A stretch of 64,000 bases of DNA from Secundilactobacillus mixtipabuli. GTDB lineage: Bacteria > Bacillota > Bacilli > Lactobacillales > Lactobacillaceae. The DNA lies in NCBI RefSeq assembly GCF_002217925.1, contig NZ_BCMF01000008.1:1-64000 (forward strand), written 5' to 3'. Made by a program: the position numbers and the translations under genes. The notes under the pieces are model-generated. The model was not told the DNA's origin and searched no databases. It was given only the letters and a program-made list of their open reading frames with translations. Positions 9,629-18,603 of the stretch are shown here, one piece after another (position 1 is the first letter of the stretch; each line of letters starts with the position of its first letter).

Positions 9629-10393
9629 TTGAAATTTATTAGCTGGAATGTTAACGGTCTTCGTGCCGCTGTTAAACACGATTTTATGACCACTTTTAAT
9701 GAATTAGATGCCGATTTTTTCTGCGTTCAGGAGACTAAAATGCAACCCGATCAGCTGACGCTGGAATTGCCAGGTTACCATCAATACTTTAACTCTGCTG
9801 AGCGAAAAGGTTACTCTGGCACTGCAATTTTTACCAAGCATCAGCCCTTAAACGTTACTTATGATATTGGCACCGATGAGTTTGACCATGAGGGGCGCGT
9901 CATTACGCTGGAATATACAGACTTCTTTTTAGTCACCTGCTACACACCCAATTCCGGAACGGGTCTGAAACGACTTGATTTTCGAATGGGTTGGGAAAAA
10001 GCGTTTCAAGCTTATATTGACCAGCTCAACGAAAAGAAACCCGTCATCTTGTGCGGTGATTTAAACGTTGCACATGAAGAAATTGATATTAAAAACCCTA
10101 AAACGAATCATAAAAATGCCGGTTTTACTGACCAGGAACGGGAAGCCTTCACGCACTTCCTTGCCCGTGGCTACACCGACACATTCCGGTACTTCTATCC
10201 GGACGCCACTGAACGCTACTCTTGGTGGAGCTATCGGTTCAGCGCCCGTGATCGTAATGCGGGTTGGCGCATCGACTATTTCGTTACCAGCAACGCCTTA
10301 CAACCAAAACTAGCATCAGCCGATATCAAGGATAAAATTTTCGGTTCTGACCACTGCCCAATTGTCTTGACAACCACCGGCCTTCACGTATAA
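9629..10393 (+). CDS. exoA: exodeoxyribonuclease III / AP endonuclease
   Basis: Base-excision-repair enzyme of the Exo III (Xth/ExoA) family that cuts DNA at abasic sites. The 254-aa protein shows the family blocks in order: MKFISWNVNGLRA (metal/active-site Asn), QETKMQ (catalytic Glu), GDLNVAHEEID (Asp and Asn), WRIDYF, and the C-terminal GSDHCPI with catalytic Asp-His. The start is TTG after AAAGGATG. It is followed 28 bases later by a second nuclease gene whose strong ribosome binding site lies in the gap, so the two form a small operon. Confidence 0.95.
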   Translation: MKFISWNVNGLRAAVKHDFMTTFNELDADFFCVQETKMQPDQLTLELPGYHQYFNSAERKGYSGTAIFTKHQPLNVTYDIGTDEFDHEGRVITLEYTDFFLVTCYTPNSGTGLKRLDFRMGWEKAFQAYIDQLNEKKPVILCGDLNVAHEEIDIKNPKTNHKNAGFTDQEREAFTHFLARGYTDTFRYFYPDATERYSWWSYRFSARDRNAGWRIDYFVTSNALQPKLASADIKDKIFGSDHCPIVLTTTGLHV

Positions 10394-10421
10394 TTTGTAT
10401 GACTTGAAAGGAGGGGCCGAC

Positions 10422-10955
10422 TTGAACTTTGTAGCAATGGACTTCGAAACTGCCAACAGCAAGCGATATTCTGCTTGTTCTTTGGCACTGACAATCGTTC
10501 GTAACAATCAAGTAGCAGATGAATTTTACACGTTGATCAAACCTGACACCGATTTTTTCTGGCGGAATACCCAAATTCACGGTATCCACGAATCTGATGT
10601 TTCTGATGCGCCAGATTTTCCGGCCATTTGGCCACATATTCAATCGCTGTTTACGCCAGAACAACTCGTGATTGCCCACAATGCCCAATTTGATAATGGT
10701 GTCCTGCGACAAACATTGAACCACTACGGCATGACTTCACCCGCCTATCTCACGCTTGATACGGTAAAGACCAGTCGGCAATTTCTACCAATGCTAGGCG
10801 ACCATAAGCTAAACACGGTCGCTGACGCGCTAGGAATATCTCTAGAACACCATCATAACGCACTGGATGATAGCTTAGCCTGTGCCAATATTTTACTGGC
10901 CGAAGCGAATACTTTTGGTCAAGAGGCCATCAAACCGTTTATCAAAATGGCTTAA
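10422..10955 (+). CDS. DnaQ-like 3'-5' exonuclease (DEDDh)
   Basis: A 177-aa single-domain exonuclease resembling the epsilon proofreading subunit of DNA polymerase III. Motif I is FVAMDFETAN, motif II is AHNAQFDN, and motif III is HNALDDSLACA with the DEDDh histidine. It has no polymerase domain, and the substrate (DNA or small RNA) cannot be inferred. The TTG at 10422 is chosen because AAAGGAGG lies seven bases upstream; an in-frame start at 10395 would put that site inside the coding region. It is second in an operon with exoA. The long-hairpin repeat begins about 20 bases after its stop. Confidence 0.88.
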   Translation: MNFVAMDFETANSKRYSACSLALTIVRNNQVADEFYTLIKPDTDFFWRNTQIHGIHESDVSDAPDFPAIWPHIQSLFTPEQLVIAHNAQFDNGVLRQTLNHYGMTSPAYLTLDTVKTSRQFLPMLGDHKLNTVADALGISLEHHHNALDDSLACANILLAEANTFGQEAIKPFIKMA

Positions 10956-10973
10956 TGATTTTGAAATTAAAAA

Positions 10974-11196
10974 AAAGAGGCTGTGCCATAAGTCTATATC
11001 GACAAATATTTCAATCAATTTTTTAATTAAAAATCGTTAGGATTATCTTTTAGTTCGATACTTCAATATAGCCTAATCGTGCGTCAAAACTCAGATTCCG
11101 GCCATTTAACGCAAAATAGGCCTACCCCGACAAAATTCGCCGGGATAGGCCTATTTTACGTTAAATTCTGGAATCTACCGAGTTTTGCCACACACT
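10974..11196 (+). repeat. dispersed intergenic repeat, copy 1, with long hairpin
   Basis: This fills the gap between two convergent genes. It starts with AGAGGCTGTGCCATAAGTC and contains a hairpin of about 100 bases (arms 11085-11129 and 11141-11187). The second copy is at 48727-48958 on the other strand. The ends, the hairpin base (AACTC, a GGT bulge, AGATTCC) and an asymmetric internal loop are the same in both copies. The upper stem differs between copies yet stays paired. It contains no open reading frame of note. I do not recognise a named family. Confidence 0.8.
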
Positions 11197-11207
11197 CATG
11201 TTTTTTG

Positions 11208-11714
11208 CTATTTAACGGCCACTTGCATTTCATACGCTTCAACAAGTTGACCAACTGAGTCCGTTACCTGCGACACTTCAGTAACTTGAAAGCCAATATT
11301 TTGATAGAGCTTGACGGCCCGCTGATTACGCTTCTGAACCGTGAGGGTAATGATCCGATAACGGCTGTTTAGCGCAGCCCAGTCAAGCCCGCTCAGCATA
11401 AGTTCCCTGCCGATTCCCTGTGCCCAATGGTTTTTGAGTACGGCAACGCCAATCTCTCCGACTTGCTCATCATCAGTGGGTAAGACGGTCGAGAGACCAA
11501 CTAGCTCATTGCCTCGTTGCACAACCAGTAACAACTGGAAATTTGAATCGCTGATCTGTTTGATCTGCCGACTCTCAGTAGCAGAGTCAACTTCATCACT
11601 CGTGTCTTCAAACGTCGTTGATTCCGCTTTGAGCTTTGTCAACAAGGTTAATAGCGCATGGGCATCCGTTGAAACAGCTTTCCGAATCGTCAACTCAGCT
11701 TCATTTGCCATCAT
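11208..11714 (-). CDS. GNAT-family N-acetyltransferase
   Basis: A 168-aa single GNAT domain. The acetyl-CoA binding motif A is NHWAQGIGRELM (Q/RxxGxG/A form), followed by LTVQKRNQRAVKLYQNIGF, the typical motif B. The ATG at 11714 lies one base after the tsaE stop and is served by CAGGAG; a longer in-frame start would overlap tsaE. The position after tsaE recalls rimI, but the sequence is closer to general YjdJ/PhnO-like acetyltransferases, so the substrate is unknown. It is last in the pta-tsaE-GNAT transcription unit, if the hairpin after pta allows read-through. Repeat copy 1 follows 12 bases after its stop. Confidence 0.85.
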   Translation of the reverse strand: MMANEAELTIRKAVSTDAHALLTLLTKLKAESTTFEDTSDEVDSATESRQIKQISDSNFQLLLVVQRGNELVGLSTVLPTDDEQVGEIGVAVLKNHWAQGIGRELMLSGLDWAALNSRYRIITLTVQKRNQRAVKLYQNIGFQVTEVSQVTDSVGQLVEAYEMQVAVK

Positions 11715-11715
11715 G

Positions 11716-12183
11716 CTACTCCTGTAATTTCTCAACGATGGTTTCGAATCGCTGACCATGAGGATCAAAAATCAACTCACGCTGATTTTCACCCTTTTCA
11801 TCCAACCGCTTAAAAGCAATCCTGAGATAGTCGGCTGGCAGTTCATCAGCCACAAACTGCGACCACTCTACGACACTGACACCATCTCCATTGAAGTATT
11901 CGTCTAATCCCAGTTCGTCACCACTGCCATCCTCCAGACGATAAACATCCATATGATACAGCGGAATCCGGCCATCCTGATACTCCCGAATAATGGTAAA
12001 GGTTGGGCTCTTCACATTACGTTTAATACCTAATCCAGCTGCCAACCCTTTAGTGAAAGTGGTCTTGCCGGCACCGAGATCGCCATCCAGTAAAATAATA
12101 TCTTTCGGTGCTAGCAATGGCGCCATTTTTTGACCAATCGCCATCGTTTCTTCTGGTGTTGAAACATTCATTGTAACTGTCAT
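11716..12183 (-). CDS. tsaE: tRNA threonylcarbamoyladenosine biosynthesis ATPase TsaE
   Basis: P-loop ATPase that works with TsaB and TsaD to make t6A at position 37 of tRNAs reading ANN codons. The 155-aa protein has Walker [10 protein letters not shown] at 34-42, the conserved [10 protein letters not shown], and HMDVYRLE, all hallmarks of TsaE. The partners tsaB and tsaD are not in this window. The ATG is preceded by a modest GGGG ribosome binding site. It lies downstream of pta with a terminator-like hairpin between, and one base from the GNAT gene. Confidence 0.94.
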   Translation of the reverse strand: MTVTMNVSTPEETMAIGQKMAPLLAPKDIILLDGDLGAGKTTFTKGLAAGLGIKRNVKSPTFTIIREYQDGRIPLYHMDVYRLEDGSGDELGLDEYFNGDGVSVVEWSQFVADELPADYLRIAFKRLDEKGENQRELIFDPHGQRFETIVEKLQE

Positions 12184-12202
12184 AATAACCCCTTAACTCA
12201 AA

Positions 12203-12238
12203 AGAAGCTGGGGCAACGATGCTGCCGACAGCTCCAAA
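12203..12238 (-). terminator. hairpin after pta
   Basis: On the minus strand an imperfect stem (GGAGCTGTCGGCA pairing with TGCCCCAGCTTC) is followed by TTTT, in the 76-base gap between pta and tsaE. It may reduce rather than stop transcription into tsaE. Confidence 0.55.
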
Positions 12239-12259
12239 GATTTTGTAATCAATTTTAGT

Positions 12260-13234
12260 TTAAACAGCCTGAGCTGCAGTAATGATGGAAACTTTGTAGA
12301 CGTCTTCCTCGTTGCATCCGCGTGATAAATCAGATACGGGTGCGTTCATCCCTTGCAGCAGCGGTCCAATGGCTTCATAACCACCTAACCGTTGCGCAAT
12401 CTTGTAACCGATATTGCCGGCTTCAAGTTCTGGGAAGATAAAGACGTTGGCATGACCAGCCACATTTGAACCTGGTGCTTTGCTGGCTGCAACTTCTGGG
12501 ACAATTGCGGCATCAAATTGAAGTTCACCATCGATTGGAACATCTGGGGCTTGCTCTTGAGCCAACTTAGTTGCTTCTTGAACTTTAGTCACTTGGTCAG
12601 CTTTAGCCGAACCCTTCGAAGAGAAGCTAAGCATAGCGACTTTAGGATCAATGTCATACTTCTTAGCTGTTTGAGCACTTTCAACCGCAACTTCAGCCAT
12701 CCCAGCAGCATCCAAATCAATGTTAATGGCACAGTCAGCGAACAATAACCGTTGTTCACCCTTCAGCAGGATGAAGTAACCGCTGATCCGCTTAACACCC
12801 GGCTTGGTCTTAATGATTTGCAAGGCTGGACGAATGGTATCACCAGTTGGGTGAATGGCACCGGAAACCATGGCATCTGCTTCACCAAGGTAAACCATCA
12901 TCGTGCCCCAGTAGTTAGGATCTTCAAGCATCTTGGCTGCTTGTTCTGGTGTATTCTTGCTCTTACGACGTTCAACCAAGGCATCTAGCATCTTCTTCTT
13001 TTCATCAGCAGATGCCTTTGCTGGATCTGCCAGTTTAACACCGGTCAGATCAAATCCTTTTCCGCTGGCAGTTGCTTTGATTTTATCAATGTCGCCAAGC
13101 AAAACCGGCTGCAGCAATTTCTCTGAAGCTAGTCGGCTGGCTGCACCAATGATTCTAATGTCCTCGCCTTCAGGTAAGACAACTGTCTTATTTAAGCCAC
13201 TAATCTTTTGCTTTAAACTTTCGAAAAGTTCCAC
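12260..13234 (-). CDS. pta: phosphate acetyltransferase
   Basis: Converts acetyl-CoA and phosphate to acetyl phosphate; with acetate kinase this gives ATP and acetate. The 324-aa size matches the short, single-domain Pta/EutD-like form of Gram-positives, without the regulatory N-terminal domain of enterobacterial Pta. Recognisable blocks are TVVLPEGEDIRII at the N-terminus, MVSGAIHPTGDTIRPALQ, LFADCAIN and GHANVFIFPELEAGNIGYK. The start is GTG after GGAGG. It sits between ung and tsaE on the same strand, with a 34-base gap after ung, so the two may be co-transcribed. Confidence 0.95.
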   Translation of the reverse strand: MELFESLKQKISGLNKTVVLPEGEDIRIIGAASRLASEKLLQPVLLGDIDKIKATASGKGFDLTGVKLADPAKASADEKKKMLDALVERRKSKNTPEQAAKMLEDPNYWGTMMVYLGEADAMVSGAIHPTGDTIRPALQIIKTKPGVKRISGYFILLKGEQRLLFADCAINIDLDAAGMAEVAVESAQTAKKYDIDPKVAMLSFSSKGSAKADQVTKVQEATKLAQEQAPDVPIDGELQFDAAIVPEVAASKAPGSNVAGHANVFIFPELEAGNIGYKIAQRLGGYEAIGPLLQGMNAPVSDLSRGCNEEDVYKVSIITAAQAV

Positions 13235-13268
13235 AATACAGACCTCCAGATTTTGAAATTCCGACTAG

Positions 13269-13994
13269 TCAATTCTCTCTTGACGCCTCTTGCTGTGGTG
13301 TTGATTCCTCAGCAGTAACGTGCTCAGGCAACTGCCAGTCAATTGGTGTTTCTCCTAATGACTCTAATGCGATGTTGGTTTTTGAAAATGGTTTGGAACC
13401 AAAGAAGCCCCGGTTAGCTGACAAAGGACTCGGATGAGCCGATTGAATCACGATATTTGACTTCGTATCAATCAAACTGATCTTGCTTTGCGCTGCTCTG
13501 CCCCATAGGATGAAAACTACGGGCGTTGGCCTTTCTGATAGCTTATGAATAGCGGCATCCGTTAATTGTTCCCAGCCCTTACCCTTATGGGAAAAGGCTT
13601 GGCCATTGCGGACGGTCAAAACTGAATTCAATAAGAGCACACCCTGTTTTGCCCACTTTTCAAGATAGCCATGATTAACGGGTTTAATGCCTAAATCAGA
13701 CTGCAATTCCTTATAAATATTTCGAAGGCTCGGCGGAATCTGAACCCCTGGCAAAACTGAAAAGCTTAGCCCATGGGCTTGATTAGGCTCATGATAGGGA
13801 TCCTGTCCCAAGATAACGACTTTGACCTTTGAAAATGGCGTCCATTCGAATGCCTCAAAAATATGAAACATATCGGGATGGATGTTTTGTGTCTGATACT
13901 CATGAACGAGAAAAGCGTGCAAATTTTGGTAGTAGGCCTTCTTAAACTCCGGTTCTAAAACCGGCCACCAATCATTATGAATAAACGGTTTCAT
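13269..13994 (-). CDS. ung: uracil-DNA glycosylase (family 1)
   Basis: Removes uracil from DNA. The active-site block GQDPYH puts the catalytic Asp at residue 65, and [10 protein letters not shown] carries the catalytic His and the minor-groove loop. The ATG at 13994 gives [10 protein letters not shown] and 241 aa, the family's usual length. An in-frame GTG 39 bases upstream would add an unmatched N-terminus, while GAGGTG lies just before the chosen ATG. The last 17 residues ([19 protein letters not shown]) are a charged extension not needed for catalysis. Confidence 0.95.
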   Translation of the reverse strand: MKPFIHNDWWPVLEPEFKKAYYQNLHAFLVHEYQTQNIHPDMFHIFEAFEWTPFSKVKVVILGQDPYHEPNQAHGLSFSVLPGVQIPPSLRNIYKELQSDLGIKPVNHGYLEKWAKQGVLLLNSVLTVRNGQAFSHKGKGWEQLTDAAIHKLSERPTPVVFILWGRAAQSKISLIDTKSNIVIQSAHPSPLSANRGFFGSKPFSKTNIALESLGETPIDWQLPEHVTAEESTPQQEASREN

Positions 13995-14247
13995 TCCCAA
14001 CACCTCAACGTTCATTCTATCATAGATTTTCACGAATTATTAGTGATAACCACGAAAAGTCGTTCATTTGTATGCGGCGCCAGTCACCAATAATAAATTT
14101 AATTCACCTTTCAAACAAAACCTGCTTTTGATTCGCTAAAACTTTAAAATAGCCGGTTGCTAACGCTCAACTTAACGACTATCCATGTTAGAATAAAAGG
14201 TAAGTAATATCGTTGTAAATTTACGGTAAAAATGAAGGAGGGTCTCC

Positions 14248-14823
14248 ATGCGCGCACTGTATATTCGACAAGACAGTTTGTCTGCAAAGGGGGCCAGTGT
14301 TGTCCGAGACGCGGATAAACGGTCCATTTACTTGTTAATCGGTAAATGGGGCCGTCACCAAGACGCACTTTCACTGTATCAGATTAGTGGCGACCTACTG
14401 GCTGAACTTCGTCAAACTTCGTTGGGTTTACTTCCCCATTTTGATATCTACTACCAGGGCAATAAGGTCGGCGCCATTTCTAAACACCTTGGCTTCTTTA
14501 ACGAAATGATTTATATCAATAACCTCCACTGGATTATTGTTGGTAACTTTGTCAGTGGCAATTATAAAATTTATCATGGTACCACAACGATCATGACTTC
14601 ACGCAGCGATGGTGACCTTCGCGAAATGCAAATTATTTCTCAAAGTCTAGAACCGATCTGCGTTTGCATAGCGGCCACCCTAGACCATTGGGCTAGTGGC
14701 CACAGTCAACTCAAGAATCCTGCACAGGCTTGGCACGCTTCCCTGAAACGTCAGCTTGGCTTACGTGGGAGCCGCGCTTGGCACTATGCTAATAATCAAG
14801 CCTGGCACCGGGTACTGCACTAA
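14248..14823 (+). CDS. LURP-one-related (YxjI-like) protein
   Basis: A 191-aa soluble protein with alternating beta strands typical of the LURP-one/tubby-like fold. It has short lines such as LYIRQDSLSAKGASVVRD near the N-terminus and a run of strands (YQGNKVGAISKHLGFFNEMIYI). The family has no established bacterial function. It starts at ATG with AAGGAGG seven bases upstream and stands alone, convergent with smpB across a shared terminator. The C-terminal 30 residues are basic and aromatic and look less conserved. The family assignment is by pattern only. Confidence 0.65.
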   Translation: MRALYIRQDSLSAKGASVVRDADKRSIYLLIGKWGRHQDALSLYQISGDLLAELRQTSLGLLPHFDIYYQGNKVGAISKHLGFFNEMIYINNLHWIIVGNFVSGNYKIYHGTTTIMTSRSDGDLREMQIISQSLEPICVCIAATLDHWASGHSQLKNPAQAWHASLKRQLGLRGSRAWHYANNQAWHRVLH

Positions 14824-14840
14824 TTATTTTGAAGATTTCA

Positions 14841-14883
14841 AAAAGGCCGCTAATCAGCAGATACTGATTAGCGACCTTTTTAA
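14841..14883. terminator. bidirectional terminator
   Basis: Stem GGCCGCTAATCAG / CTGATTAGCGACC with A-run and T-run flanks between convergent genes (LURP-one gene and smpB). Confidence 0.88.
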
Positions 14884-14892
14884 TTGTGCTTA

Positions 14893-15363
14893 TTAATAAT
14901 GTTTCATCACTCGAGCAATCTGACGGTCTTGTTCACGTCGTTTGAGCGTCTCACGCTTATCGTACTCGTGTTTCCCTTTTGCAACGCCAAGTAAAACCTT
15001 CGCCACACCGTTTTTAATGTAAATTCGCAGTGGAACGATCGTAATCCCTTTATCTTGAGTTTCGCCTTGCAGTTTGGCAATCTCTTTCTTATGCAAAAGC
15101 AGCTTTCGATTACGCAACGGATCGTGGTTAAATCGATTTCCTTGAGTATACTCACTAATGTGAATGTTCATTAACCATGCTTCACCATTACGAACCTGAG
15201 CAAAACCATCCGTCAAATTAACCCGCTTAGCTCGAATTGATTTGATTTCAGTTCCAGTTAAGACAAGACCAGCTTCATAGGTATTGAGGATGCTATAATC
15301 ATGCCGAGCTTTTTTATTTTGCGCCATGACATTTTTGTCAGTTGGTGTTTTTTTCTTTGCCAA
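14893..15363 (-). CDS. smpB: SsrA-binding protein SmpB
   Basis: Binds tmRNA and delivers it to stalled ribosomes for trans-translation. The 156-aa length is normal. Seen: [10 protein letters not shown] at the N-terminus, [13 protein letters not shown], the conserved [21 protein letters not shown] split over two segments, and the basic C-terminal tail [11 protein letters not shown], which enters the mRNA channel. The start is TTG after GAGGTGAGG. It is last in the secG/est/rnr/smpB block, 24 bases after rnr. The tmRNA gene itself is not in this window. Confidence 0.97.
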   Translation of the reverse strand: MAKKKTPTDKNVMAQNKKARHDYSILNTYEAGLVLTGTEIKSIRAKRVNLTDGFAQVRNGEAWLMNIHISEYTQGNRFNHDPLRNRKLLLHKKEIAKLQGETQDKGITIVPLRIYIKNGVAKVLLGVAKGKHEYDKRETLKRREQDRQIARVMKHY

Positions 15364-15387
15364 CAGTCCTCACCTCACTTTTAAATA

Positions 15388-17751
15388 TTAATGACTTGGT
15401 TTGTGGTTTTGACGGTTACCAGACTGTGTCTGATTCCGCGTATGATGGACATTCTTGTTGCGGCCGTTATTCTGATTATTACGGTTACCGCCATTTTGAG
15501 GCCGACGATGATCGTTTGGACGACCATTGCGTTGATTACGGTTACCCGCATATGAACGATGTTCCCGTTTAGGCAACAAGTCGGATACGGGGGCGGCTGA
15601 AGGATCAACTAACGCAAAATCAATCTGACTTTGTTCCTTATCCACGTTGACGACCTTAACCTTCACGGGTTGACCAATGCGGTATGTCCGGTGCGTTTTT
15701 CGACCGACCAATGCCAAATATTTTTCAACGTATTCATAGTAATCATCCGTTAAACGGCTAATATGGATGAGACCCTCAACCGTGTTTGGTAATTCAATGA
15801 ACATCCCAAACTTCATAACGGAGCTAACCGTTGCGTCAAATTCTTCACCAATGTGATCGGCCATGTATTCGGCCTTCTTCATTGAATCAGTATCCCGCTC
15901 TGCATCGATTGAACGACGCTCCATTTCTGAAGAATGCACACCAATTTCTTCGAGTAAATCAGCATAGCGCTCCTTACTCTTTGCATTAATGCCGTTTTCT
16001 TCATAAAAATGAATTAACCGGTGAACCATGGTATCCGGGTAACGTCGAATTGGTGAAGTAAAGTGGGTATAGTACTTGGCTGCTAACCCAAAGTGACCAA
16101 GCGACTGGTCCGTGTACTTCGCCTGTTTCAGGCTTCTCAGCATCATAACGGAAACAACCGCTTCTTCAGGCTTACCGGCAACTGATTTCAAAACATTCTG
16201 AAGCATCTTTGGCTGCAAGTGATCTGGATCACCCTTAACGTTGATACCAAAGGCCGTTAAGAATTCGAAGAAGCTCTTGACCCGTTCGCCATCTGGCGTT
16301 TCATGAACCCGGTAAATGAATGGTGCTTTAGCTTTGTTATAGTGTTCAGCAACCGTTTCGTTGGCAGCCAGCATGAATGATTCAATCATCTTTTCGGCTA
16401 AGCCACGAACCCGAAGCTTAATGTCGATTGCGTGACCCGTTTCATCCACAATGATTTCTGCTTCGTGATCATCAAAATCAATGGCACCGCGACGCTTACG
16501 TTGTTTATATAAAATTTTATGCAGTTCGCCCATCGTCTCAAACATTGGCACTAACCGTGCGTAACGTTCGCGAGTAGCGTCGTCATGAGCTTCAAGAATC
16601 TTGTTAACATCCGTATAGGTCATCCGTGCCGTTGACTTCATCACACTTGGATGAATACGGTGGCTAACAACATGACCTTCCGGATCAATTTCCATTTCAC
16701 AGCTCATACATAACCGTAAAACGCCCTCATTTAAGGAACAAATGCCGTTTGATAAACGACGGGGCAGCATTGGAATCACACGGTCGGTCAGATAGACACT
16801 GGTTCCGCGCTTGTAGGCTTCCTGATCCAGCAATGACCCTTCCTTGACATAATGAGACACATCAGCAATGTGCACACCAAGGTGATAGTTACCATTATCC
16901 ATCTTCCAAACAGTAACGGCATCATCCAAGTCTTTTGACGACTCGCCATCGATCGTAACCAGGTCCTGATCAGTAATATCTTCACGGCCAGCCAGTTCTG
17001 CTTCCGTCACGTGATCTGGAATAGCATCAGCTTCCTGTAAAACATCCTCAGGAAATTCTGATGGAATATCATGAGCGTACACGATTTGTAAGATATCGAT
17101 CCCGGGATCGTCAACACTACCGATAACCTTCTTAGCAATCCCAACCATTGCTAATGGATGATCAGCGTTGGGATACTCGGTAATTTCGGCCGTCACGACT
17201 TCACCTGGAGTTGGCTTGAGTCCAGTATCGACCACGTAAAACTTGTACCGCGACAACTTTTTATCAGTCAAGCGAACCTGGCCATAATAGCCCATATCAT
17301 CATCCGTTTGCGTAAAGGCACCCACCACGTGTGTGTAATGGTGGACGTCGATCCCTGTGACCTTGCCTTCAGGACCCCGGTCAGAGTGCGGATCAGCTGC
17401 CCGGACAATTTCCATATCCACTTCGTCGCCGTTTAATGCAAGCATGGTGTTGTCAGGTGCAATGTAGGCATCTGGCAATTCATCATCGTAGGCCACGAAG
17501 CCAAAGCCCTTATCATTAGCATGGAAGACACCGTTAAGTGTTCTCGCTTTTTCGTTTAATTGAAATTCACCTTCGCTGGTAACCGCGGCAATTTCTTCAC
17601 GTTCCAAACGTGCGAATTCCTGCACGATCAGCTTAAATGCAGCTGAGCCGTGATAGCCAAGGGCGTCAGAAACATCTTCTACCCGGAACTTCTTAGTTGG
17701 ATTTGCTCGGAGCAGATCCGTAATTTGTTGCTTTAAATTGTTTTCTTCCAA
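15388..17751 (-). CDS. rnr: ribonuclease R
   Basis: 3'-5' exoribonuclease that degrades structured RNA and works with SmpB in trans-translation. The 787-aa protein has an N-terminal winged helix (about 1-60), cold-shock domains (70-230), the RNB catalytic domain (about 255-590, with GESSKDLDDAV for metal binding) and an S1 domain (about 630-715). The last 65 residues are a low-complexity tail of Asn, Arg, His, Gln and Gly, where RNase R proteins usually have a Lys-rich tail. The start is TTG behind GAGGAA. It lies between est and smpB, with short gaps both sides. Confidence 0.96.
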   Translation of the reverse strand: MEENNLKQQITDLLRANPTKKFRVEDVSDALGYHGSAAFKLIVQEFARLEREEIAAVTSEGEFQLNEKARTLNGVFHANDKGFGFVAYDDELPDAYIAPDNTMLALNGDEVDMEIVRAADPHSDRGPEGKVTGIDVHHYTHVVGAFTQTDDDMGYYGQVRLTDKKLSRYKFYVVDTGLKPTPGEVVTAEITEYPNADHPLAMVGIAKKVIGSVDDPGIDILQIVYAHDIPSEFPEDVLQEADAIPDHVTEAELAGREDITDQDLVTIDGESSKDLDDAVTVWKMDNGNYHLGVHIADVSHYVKEGSLLDQEAYKRGTSVYLTDRVIPMLPRRLSNGICSLNEGVLRLCMSCEMEIDPEGHVVSHRIHPSVMKSTARMTYTDVNKILEAHDDATRERYARLVPMFETMGELHKILYKQRKRRGAIDFDDHEAEIIVDETGHAIDIKLRVRGLAEKMIESFMLAANETVAEHYNKAKAPFIYRVHETPDGERVKSFFEFLTAFGINVKGDPDHLQPKMLQNVLKSVAGKPEEAVVSVMMLRSLKQAKYTDQSLGHFGLAAKYYTHFTSPIRRYPDTMVHRLIHFYEENGINAKSKERYADLLEEIGVHSSEMERRSIDAERDTDSMKKAEYMADHIGEEFDATVSSVMKFGMFIELPNTVEGLIHISRLTDDYYEYVEKYLALVGRKTHRTYRIGQPVKVKVVNVDKEQSQIDFALVDPSAAPVSDLLPKREHRSYAGNRNQRNGRPNDHRRPQNGGNRNNQNNGRNKNVHHTRNQTQSGNRQNHKPSH

Positions 17752-17785
17752 AATTTATTCCTCATTAATTCTTGATTTATTGTGA

Positions 17786-18535
17786 TTAGTTAAAAATCCG
17801 TTTTAAGTATGCTGTTAAATCCTGTTCAAGTTGATGATGGGCACTATTCACGGTAAGCACATGACCCGCGTCCTCGTAGTAATGAAAGCTAACCGGACTA
17901 TTGATCAGAGCATCCCGAAGTGCGAACACTTTTTGGGCGTCGATCAGTTCATCTTGACCGCCTTGAGCAACAAAAGTTGGCTGCTCAATCTTACCAAGTT
18001 TGCTAGCAACCTGCCCAGCAAACTGGTTAATTTGATCAAGCTGCGCCGGTAAATGAGTCATCAGCCAATCCAATCGTTGCTGCTCCGTGGTGCTATCAAC
18101 TTTCATATAGTGATAGGTTGCCTTCGCCAGCTTAACGAATTCTGGATTCAAATTATTTTTCTGTGACGTAAAGATTGGTGAACTGAAGGAACCTCCGCCA
18201 AGCAAACTGGCATCATCTTCCAAAGCGCGCATGGCAAAAATTCCGCCTAACGAGAGGCCAAACACGCAAATCTGTTTGTATTGTTCGTCTCTTAAAAATT
18301 GGATTGCCTGCTGTGTGTCCTGCCACCATGCATCGGGAGAACCCTTAGTCAAAATATCGGTTGGTTCACCAGTCCCATGACCAGTAAACATGGGTCCAAG
18401 TATCGTGTAACCCTGCCTTTGAAGGTAACGGCCAAGCATCCGAACATCGTTAGAGTTACTGGCATAGGCATGCAATAGGACGATTGCTTGCGGACCGCCT
18501 TCGAAAAAGAAAGGCTTCGGTAACTGAATCATCAT
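17786..18535 (-). CDS. est: carboxylesterase (alpha/beta hydrolase, Est30-like)
   Basis: A 249-aa alpha/beta-hydrolase. The catalytic Ser sits in GLSLGG, the His in DAGHVLTVN, and an Asp in GGQDELID. LLHAYASNSNDVR near the N-terminus corresponds to the oxyanion loop. It resembles the Est30 carboxylesterases encoded between secG and rnr in many Bacillota; the natural substrate is not known. The ATG has GGAGGTG eight bases upstream. A terminator separates it from secG, yet the spacing to rnr (34 bases) suggests est-rnr-smpB is one unit, perhaps with read-through from secG. Confidence 0.9.
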   Translation of the reverse strand: MMIQLPKPFFFEGGPQAIVLLHAYASNSNDVRMLGRYLQRQGYTILGPMFTGHGTGEPTDILTKGSPDAWWQDTQQAIQFLRDEQYKQICVFGLSLGGIFAMRALEDDASLLGGGSFSSPIFTSQKNNLNPEFVKLAKATYHYMKVDSTTEQQRLDWLMTHLPAQLDQINQFAGQVASKLGKIEQPTFVAQGGQDELIDAQKVFALRDALINSPVSFHYYEDAGHVLTVNSAHHQLEQDLTAYLKRIFN

Positions 18536-18564
18536 TTATTCACCTCCGGTCAGTGGCAGAAAAG

Positions 18565-18597
18565 TCAAAAATCCCCCTGTGTTCATCACAGGAGGAT
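18565..18597 (-). terminator. secG terminator
   Basis: On the minus strand CCTCCTGTG pairs with CACAGGGGG and is followed by ATTTTT, immediately after the secG stop. Confidence 0.75.
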
Positions 18598-18603
18598 CTA
18601 GTG

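Noticed and set aside
10974-11196. Insertion sequence remnant
   Set aside because: No transposase coding trace in either copy; the element is too short and is defined by RNA-like pairing.
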